Shown: one piece after another, positions 59,164 to 64,000 of the stretch
Position numbering within the stretch: the first letter of the stretch is position 1
Layout: every line of letters begins with the position of its first letter
Assembly: GCF_030580675.1 (NCBI RefSeq)
Contig: NZ_JAUQUB010000003.1
Coordinates: 124,001 to 188,000 of the forward strand
Source: Antiquaquibacter soli
GTDB taxonomy: Bacteria > Actinomycetota > Actinomycetes > Actinomycetales > Microbacteriaceae
Reading direction: 5' to 3'
DNA: 64,000 nt
Made by a program: the position numbers and the translations under genes
The notes under the pieces: model-generated
Database searches by the model: none
Told to the model about the DNA's origin: nothing
What the model saw: only the letters and a program-made list of their open reading frames with translations

Positions 59164-59931
59164 GTGACCCGTCGCATCCTCGGCCTCGTCGGCATCGGCC
59201 TCATCGGCGGCTTCCTCTCCGGGCTGTTCGGTATCGGCGGCGGCATCCTCATGGTCCCGCTGCTCATCCTCATCCTCAAGGTCGACCAGCGGCACGCGAG
59301 CGCGCTGTCCCTCGCGGGCGTCCTGCCCGCCGCGATCGTCGGGTCGATCACGTACGCGGCATCCGGAACCGTCGACTACCTGGCGGCGGCGTTCATCGCT
59401 GTCGGCGGCATCGTCGGCGCGCTCATCGGAACCCGCCTACTGCGCACCATCCCCCTCGGCTGGCTGCGGTGGATGTTCGTGGTGCTGCTGCTGCTCGTCG
59501 CGGTCCGCATGTTCCTCGAGCTGCCCACCGCGGCGCACCAGGGCGTGACGGTGGTGTCGGCGCTGCTGCTCGTCGCCCTCGGGTTGGTCGTGGGCGTGGC
59601 ATCCGGGCTCTTCGGCATCGGCGGCGGCGTGCTCATCGTGCCGGCCCTCGTGAGCCTGTTCGGCTTCGACCCGGTGATCGCGAAGGGCACCTCGCTGCTG
59701 TCCATGATCCCGACCTCGATCTCGGGGACGATCAACAACTGGCGCGGCAAGCTGGTGAAGCCGATCGACGGTCTCGTGATGGGGTCGGCGGCGGCGCTCG
59801 CCTCGTTCCCGGGGGCGCTTCTCGCGCACGTCATCCCGGCGCGGCTGTCGAACGTGCTGTTCGCGATCCTCGTGGTGGCGGCCGCGCTGCAGCTCGCGTG
59901 GCGCGCGTGGAAGCTCCGCGCGAAGGGCTAG
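59164..59931 (+). CDS. TauE/SafE family sulfite/anion permease
   Basis: 255 aa with eight predicted membrane helices arranged as two related halves. Each half starts with the family glycine motif: SGLFGIGGGILMVPLL near residue 20 and SGLFGIGGGVLIVPAL near 145. The family exports sulfite, sulfoacetate or other organic anions. GTG 59164. It is convergent with the Fur-type regulator, with an 8-nt gap. Confidence 0.9.
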   Translation: MTRRILGLVGIGLIGGFLSGLFGIGGGILMVPLLILILKVDQRHASALSLAGVLPAAIVGSITYAASGTVDYLAAAFIAVGGIVGALIGTRLLRTIPLGWLRWMFVVLLLLVAVRMFLELPTAAHQGVTVVSALLLVALGLVVGVASGLFGIGGGVLIVPALVSLFGFDPVIAKGTSLLSMIPTSISGTINNWRGKLVKPIDGLVMGSAAALASFPGALLAHVIPARLSNVLFAILVVAAALQLAWRAWKLRAKG

Positions 59932-59938
59932 CGCCGGC

Positions 59939-60325
59939 TCAGCGCGAGCAGTCCGCGCACAGCCCGAACACGTCGACGATGTGGTTCGGCTGCGTGAACC
60001 CGTGCGAGGCGGCCACCGACCGCGCCCACTCCTCGACCTCGTCGGCCTCGATCTCGACGGTCAACCCGCAGTTGCGGCAGATCAGGTGGTGGTGGTGGCT
60101 GCCCGGGGTGCACGCGCGGTAGAGGCTCTCGCCTTCCTGCTGCAGCGAGTCGGCCTCGCCCTCGACGGCGAGGTCGGCGAGCGCCCGGTACACGGTGGCC
60201 AGGCCGATGGATGACCCGGCATCCCGCAGCGCGGAGTACAACGATTGGGCGCTCACGAACCCCTCCCGCTCACCGAGGGCCTCGCGCACCGCCTCTCGCT
60301 GCCAGGTATTGCGCTTCGGACTCAC
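59939..60325 (-). CDS. zur: Fur-family zinc regulator
   Basis: 128 aa. The winged helix includes LYSALRDAGSSIGLATVYRA, and the metal part has HHHHLICRNCG near residue 78 with a second CxxC (CADC) near the end, as in Zur/Fur proteins. It is the last gene of the znuA-znuC-znuB-zur operon, overlapping znuB by GTGA, which supports Zur rather than Fur. It is expected to repress the operon when zinc is present through the palindromes before znuA. Confidence 0.92.
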   Translation of the reverse strand: MSPKRNTWQREAVREALGEREGFVSAQSLYSALRDAGSSIGLATVYRALADLAVEGEADSLQQEGESLYRACTPGSHHHHLICRNCGLTVEIEADEVEEWARSVAASHGFTQPNHIVDVFGLCADCSR

Positions 60326-61158
60326 GATTCCACCCTACGCCGGGCACTTCTGCGCCAGCCCACGAGCCTGCACGCGAGGTAGATCGCGAACGAGATGCTC
60401 GTGATGAACGGGCTGATCGGCAGCGACGTCGGCAGCGCGAGCAGGATGCCCCCCACCGCCGACACGAGCCCGAACGCCATGCTCAGCACGGGCACGAGCA
60501 CCGGGCTCGAGCTCACTCGCAGCGCCGAGGCAGCCGGGGTCACCAGCAGGGCTAGCACGAGCAGCGCGCCGATCACCTGAACCGAGACGGCGACCGTGAG
60601 GCCGAGCAGCAGCATGAATACGAGGCTCAGGGTGCGACTCGGCACGCCGCGCGCCGCGGCGACCTCCGGGTCGAGGCTGTCGAACGTCAGCGGCCGCCAG
60701 ATCACCACGAGCACGGCGAGCACCGCGACGCTGAGGCCCAGCAGCAGTCCGAGCTGGTCGAAGTCGACGGAGATGATCTGCCCGGTGAGGAGGCCGAACT
60801 TGTTGCCGGAGCGTCCGGGGTAGAGCGCGAGGAACAGGATGCCGAGCCCGAGCCCGAAGGGCATGAGCACGCCGATGATGGAGTTGCGGTCGCGGGCTCG
60901 GGAGCCGAGCATCCCGATGATGGCGGCCGCGATGAGCGACCCGACCACCGAACCGGCGACCACGTTCACACCGAGCAGCAGGGCCGCCGCCGCACCCGCG
61001 AAGGAGAGCTCGCTGATGCCATGGACCGCGAACGCCATGTCGCGCTGCATCACGAACACGCCGATGAGCCCGCCGACGATGCCGAGCACGGCGCCGGCGA
61101 GCACCGACGCCTGCACGAGCTGGAGGAGGGCGCCGTAGTCGCTGAAGTCGAACGTCAT
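60322..61158 (-). CDS. znuB: Zinc ABC transporter permease
   Basis: 278 aa, ABC-3 family with eight to nine membrane helices (LVQASVLAGAVLGIVGGLIG at the start, FAVHGISELSFAGAAAALLLG near residue 40). It forms the zinc channel with ZnuC. The start at ATG 61158 overlaps the znuC stop (ATGA). The C-terminal tail is basic. It sits between znuC and zur in the same operon. Confidence 0.93.
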   Translation of the reverse strand: MTFDFSDYGALLQLVQASVLAGAVLGIVGGLIGVFVMQRDMAFAVHGISELSFAGAAAALLLGVNVVAGSVVGSLIAAAIIGMLGSRARDRNSIIGVLMPFGLGLGILFLALYPGRSGNKFGLLTGQIISVDFDQLGLLLGLSVAVLAVLVVIWRPLTFDSLDPEVAAARGVPSRTLSLVFMLLLGLTVAVSVQVIGALLVLALLVTPAASALRVSSSPVLVPVLSMAFGLVSAVGGILLALPTSLPISPFITSISFAIYLACRLVGWRRSARRRVES

Positions 61159-61949
61159 CCGTCGACCCCCTCGTCGTGGTGGTGAGCCGACTCGATGCCG
61201 CCCGCGACGAACACGCGCCCGTCGCGACGGAACACCTCGACGGGCGTGCCGTACAGCGCACTCAGCACGTCGGACCGCAGCACCTCGTCAGGCGCCCCGA
61301 TCGTGAAGCGGCCCTGCGCGAGGTACAGGATGCGATCGACCATCCCGAGCACCGGGTTCACGTCGTGGGTCACGAACACGACGGCCGTGTCGTGCTCGCG
61401 CCGCTGCCGGTCGATGAGTTCGGCGACGCCGCGCTGGTGGGCGAGGTCGAGGCTCGTGAGCGGCTCGTCCGCCAGCAGGAGGAGCGGATCGGATGCTGTG
61501 GCCTGAGCCACGCGCAGCCGCTGCTGCTCGCCCCCGCTCAGGTCGCCCATCGGCCGATCCGCGTAGCGGGACGCGCCGACCGCCTCGATCGCGGACTCCG
61601 CCCGCCTCCTCGTCGCGGCGCTCGTCACCGGCAGCCCGAAGCGGTGGCCGGCGATGCCGAGCGTCACGAGGTCGCGTCCGCGCAGCGGCGTACCGGGGGC
61701 GATCATCCGCTGTTGGGGGATGTAGCCGATGCGCCGGTCGCCGCGCCGCACCGGCTCGCCACCGATCAGGATGCTCCCCTCGTCGAGCGGCTGCCGCCCG
61801 AGTATCGCGCGCAGCAGGCTCGTCTTGCCGGAGCCGTTCGAGCCGAGCACGGCGAGGAACTCGCCCGGCTCGACGGCGAGGTCGAGGGAACGCCAGAGGG
61901 TGCGCCCGCCGAAGCCGAGCGCACCCTGGGTGATCTGGAGGGCGGGCAC
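61155..61949 (-). CDS. znuC: Zinc ABC transporter ATP-binding protein
   Basis: 264 aa. Walker A LGSNGSGKTSLL near residue 38, the signature LSGGEQQRLRV near 143, Walker B LLLADEPLTSLDL, and the switch histidine VFVTHDVNPV. GTG 61949 is used: it overlaps the znuA stop (TAGTG) and gives the family start VPALQITQGALGF; an ATG further upstream would overlap znuA. It energises zinc uptake through ZnuB. Confidence 0.94.
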   Translation of the reverse strand: MPALQITQGALGFGGRTLWRSLDLAVEPGEFLAVLGSNGSGKTSLLRAILGRQPLDEGSILIGGEPVRRGDRRIGYIPQQRMIAPGTPLRGRDLVTLGIAGHRFGLPVTSAATRRRAESAIEAVGASRYADRPMGDLSGGEQQRLRVAQATASDPLLLLADEPLTSLDLAHQRGVAELIDRQRREHDTAVVFVTHDVNPVLGMVDRILYLAQGRFTIGAPDEVLRSDVLSALYGTPVEVFRRDGRVFVAGGIESAHHHDEGVDG

Positions 61950-62938
61950 TACGTCAGCGCCGCCTGGATCGCGTCGAGGTTGGCGGTCATCCACGAGACG
62001 TAAGTCTGCCCGTCGGGGAGCGTCTCCGTGAAGTCGAGCACGGGAACGCCCGCGTCCTCGGCGGCCGCCCGCACCCGCTCGGTCTCGGGGCTCGCGGTCT
62101 GCGAGTTGTAGGCGAGCACGACCACGGCGTTGTCGGCGAAGAGGTCGAGCGTCTCCTGGAGGGCGACGGGCGGCACATCCGCGCCCTCCTCGATCGCCTC
62201 GGTGAACGCCTCGGGGGTGAGGTTGTCGAGCCCGACCGCGGCGAGCAGGTAGGCCGGCACGGGCTCGGTCATCGCGGCGCCCTGGCCCTCGAGCGCGGTG
62301 TGCAGCTCGTCGGCGCGCGACTCGAGCGACTCGATATCGGCCGCGAGGGCCTCGGCGTTCGCGGTGTAGGTGTCCGCGTTGGCGGCATCGATCGCGGCGA
62401 GCTCCTCCGCGATGTGTTCGACGACGTGCACCATGCCGTGCAGGTCGTACCAGACGTGCTCGTTGAAGCCCTCGATGTGGTCGTGGCCGTCGTGGCCGTC
62501 GGCGGGCTCGTCGGTGTGGTCCTCGGCGGGCTCGTCCGCGTGGTCATCATCCGCGTGGTCCTCGTCCAGGAGCCCGGATGCCTCGACCGCTTCGATCACG
62601 GGAGCGCTCGTGCCCGACGCCTCGACGAGCGTCTCCATGAACGGGTCGTAGCCCCCGCCGTTGAGGATGACGAGGTCGGCCTCGCTCACGGCGAGCTGGT
62701 CGCGAGCGGATGCCTCGAAGGAGTGCGGGTCCTGGTTCGCTCCGGTGATGATGCTCGTAACGTCCACGAGGTCGCCGCCGATCGTCGCGGCGAGGTCGCC
62801 GTACACGTTGGTGGAGGCGACGACGGAGAGGCGCGAGTCATCCCCACCGTCGGTCGGGGCGGGAGCCGAGCATCCGGCGAGGAGCAGGGCGGATGCGGCG
62901 AGCGCGCCGATCGAGCCGAGTGCGGGGGAGGTCTTCAT
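61949..62938 (-). CDS. znuA: Zinc-binding lipoprotein of ABC transporter
   Basis: 329 aa, cluster 9 (A-1) metal-binding family. The lipobox ASALLLAGCSAP is near residue 24. It has an internal His/Asp-rich loop (DEDHADDDHADEPAEDH and DGHDGHDHIEG) near residues 125-155, typical of zinc-binding members. Other ligand sites include NEHVWYDLHG. ATG 62938 is the first gene of the operon, downstream of two palindromes. Confidence 0.95.
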   Translation of the reverse strand: MKTSPALGSIGALAASALLLAGCSAPAPTDGGDDSRLSVVASTNVYGDLAATIGGDLVDVTSIITGANQDPHSFEASARDQLAVSEADLVILNGGGYDPFMETLVEASGTSAPVIEAVEASGLLDEDHADDDHADEPAEDHTDEPADGHDGHDHIEGFNEHVWYDLHGMVHVVEHIAEELAAIDAANADTYTANAEALAADIESLESRADELHTALEGQGAAMTEPVPAYLLAAVGLDNLTPEAFTEAIEEGADVPPVALQETLDLFADNAVVVLAYNSQTASPETERVRAAAEDAGVPVLDFTETLPDGQTYVSWMTANLDAIQAALT

Positions 62939-62952
62939 GCTGTGCTTTCTAA

Positions 62953-62989
62953 ACGGTGATAACCGTAATGAGATTCGTTATCAATAACG
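62953..62989. promoter_or_regulatory. Candidate Zur operators before znuA
   Basis: Two palindromes lie 15-51 nt before the znuA start: ACGGT-gata-ACCGT (62953-62966) and CGTTAT-ca-ATAACG (62976-62989). Read across both, GATAAC/GTTATC units recur. They are good candidates for Zur binding; assignment is by position. Confidence 0.65.
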
Positions 62990-63024
62990 TAGCACACGTG
63001 CGGGACGTCGGATCACCCTGCGTT

Positions 63025-64000
63025 CTAGACGGAGCGGTCGAGCGCCTTACCGGCGAGGATCGCGTCCGTGAACGCGTGGAGCCGCTGGACGGATGAGGCC
63101 TGGATGTCCCACCGCAGCCCCGTCGAGCTTCGAAGCTGAGTCTCCCCGTACAGCATGACCGGAATCACGCGGTTGTCTTTGAAGCGCTTATCGGGACCGC
63201 CCTTCGCGTTGACATACCGCCAGGTGCGATCGACTTGCTGAGCGTCGCTGGGGACAGGGCCGGACTCGATGAACCGAGTCGTATTGAAGTGCGCGCTGAG
63301 GTACTGGTACGACACGTCCGAGAACTTCTTCCCGTCACGGACGAGTATCCGGTCGGGGAGAAAGTAGATCCCCAGCGACTTAAGTTCCAATGCCGGGATA
63401 GCGACGTTCGTGACAAGCCACCTCGGACCCCCGAGCTGCACTGTCAGATCCTGACGGGTGACGATGTGGCTGGCGCCAGCGTTGATTTTGTGCTGATAGG
63501 CGGTTTGTACTTGACCCGATTCGGAGAGCCGCCAGAGCCGTTGGCTCGCCCTCAGATCTGTCGCGGTGGTCACCAATGCGTCGTACCAACTGGCGGCTTG
63601 GTCATTGACGTCGTAGAAGACGACGGCTGAGCGCCTGGCCTTGTCCCAGAGAAAGAGCCACCAACAGACCGGAACGGCCAATCCCCAGACGATCAGACCC
63701 CAGGGCATCGTGATCAGCCCGAGGAGGAAGAGCGCTATCGTGGCCGGCCACGCGACCGGCAGCCGAGAGCTCGCATCGTTGAGCTCTCTCACCAACTCAC
63801 CCGGTCCTGTCGGAACGAGCTCCGTAACGGCCGCGCCGGTAATGTCCTCCAGTTGCACGGATTGCGGGGCCCAGGACTGGATCGGCGCTGGAGGACTCGG
63901 AGGCAACGGCCCACCCGCCCCCACCGCGCTTCGGTAGTGAAGACCGCCTGCGCCAAGGCTCACATAGTTGCCCCGGGGCCCGCTTCCGACTCGGAAACCG
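63025..64000 (-). CDS. DUF4236-type membrane protein (5' end outside window)
   Basis: The frame is open to the right edge, so about 325 residues are visible without a start. The visible N-terminal part (GPRGNYVSLGAGGLHYRS) fits the glycine-rich repeats of DUF4236. A proline-rich linker and two hydrophobic helices (PATIALFLLGLITMPWGL, IVWGLAVPVCWWLFLW, near residues 85-125 of the visible part) follow, then a soluble alpha/beta region (SVQRLHAFTDAILAGK at the end). GTG 63963 could serve as an internal start, but the DUF4236 match upstream of it argues for a longer protein. Function unknown. Confidence 0.8.
   Translation of the reverse strand, partial: GFRVGSGPRGNYVSLGAGGLHYRSAVGAGGPLPPSPPAPIQSWAPQSVQLEDITGAAVTELVPTGPGELVRELNDASSRLPVAWPATIALFLLGLITMPWGLIVWGLAVPVCWWLFLWDKARRSAVVFYDVNDQAASWYDALVTTATDLRASQRLWRLSESGQVQTAYQHKINAGASHIVTRQDLTVQLGGPRWLVTNVAIPALELKSLGIYFLPDRILVRDGKKFSDVSYQYLSAHFNTTRFIESGPVPSDAQQVDRTWRYVNAKGGPDKRFKDNRVIPVMLYGETQLRSSTGLRWDIQASSVQRLHAFTDAILAGKALDRSV

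Overview
High-GC actinobacterial chromosome, most likely Microbacteriaceae. This is inferred from the very GC-rich codon use, frequent GTG starts with 1-8 nt stop/start overlaps (GTGA, ATGA), F420-type LLM oxidoreductases, DUF222/HNH and class E sortase (LAxTG) proteins, and a complete C50-carotenoid operon of the CrtE-B-I-Ye-Yf-Eb type. No database search was possible. Family names rest on motifs, lengths, gene order and recognition of the translated sequences.

Layout. (1) 1-6264: a glycoside-uptake locus. A LacI regulator and an ABC sugar importer (binding lipoprotein plus two permeases) run leftward, a GH2 glycosidase runs rightward, and LacI-type palindromes sit in the divergent promoter and before lacI. 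(2) 6264-12960: the six-gene carotenoid operon, whose start and stop codons overlap at every junction, with idi divergent from it. A MarR regulator is convergent with idi and faces an NADP/F420 reductase-like gene across two TTGT-N4-ACAA palindromes. (3) 12990-20222: dcd, two small proteins, a very large secreted protein (about 1918 aa) with an ADP-ribosyltransferase-toxin-like domain followed by three ricin-B-like repeats, and tRNA-Gly(CCC). (4) 20512-25080: a catabolic regulon (DUF4387, AtuA-like, GntR/FCD regulator, RraA-like, MFS importer) tied together by the same ATTTG..CAAAT palindrome in both divergent promoters. (5) 25137-36909: a LysM lipoprotein, a TPR/AAA+ pair, hydrolases, a haem-oxygenase cluster with a candidate iron box, a PIF1-like helicase, a CopD-CtaG fusion, HU, and the zinc-free ribosomal proteins S14, L33 and L28.

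(6) 37247-49431: an accessory, defence-type island. It holds a type I restriction-modification operon (hsdM-hsdS-hsdR), an Mrr-type endonuclease, a ThrE exporter, a compact ubiquitin-like operon (multiubiquitin-type Ubl, E1/ThiF-like protein without any cysteine, DUF6527 protein with a Cys/His cluster), a PIN-like nuclease and a membrane protein. (7) 49522-64000: a sortase-anchored SGNH lipase, an unusual aminotransferase-macro-domain fusion, two LLM oxidoreductases, four tiny acidic proteins in a row, hydrolases, a DUF222/HNH protein with a tandem-repeat tail, a TauE/SafE permease, and a zinc-uptake operon (znuA-znuC-znuB-zur) with palindromes before znuA. The last gene (DUF4236-like) runs off the right end.

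The most unusual items are the cysteine-free Ubl/E1 operon, the ART-ricin secreted protein, the aminotransferase-macro fusion, and a set of long imperfect palindromes at convergent gene junctions, two of which share the same core sequence.
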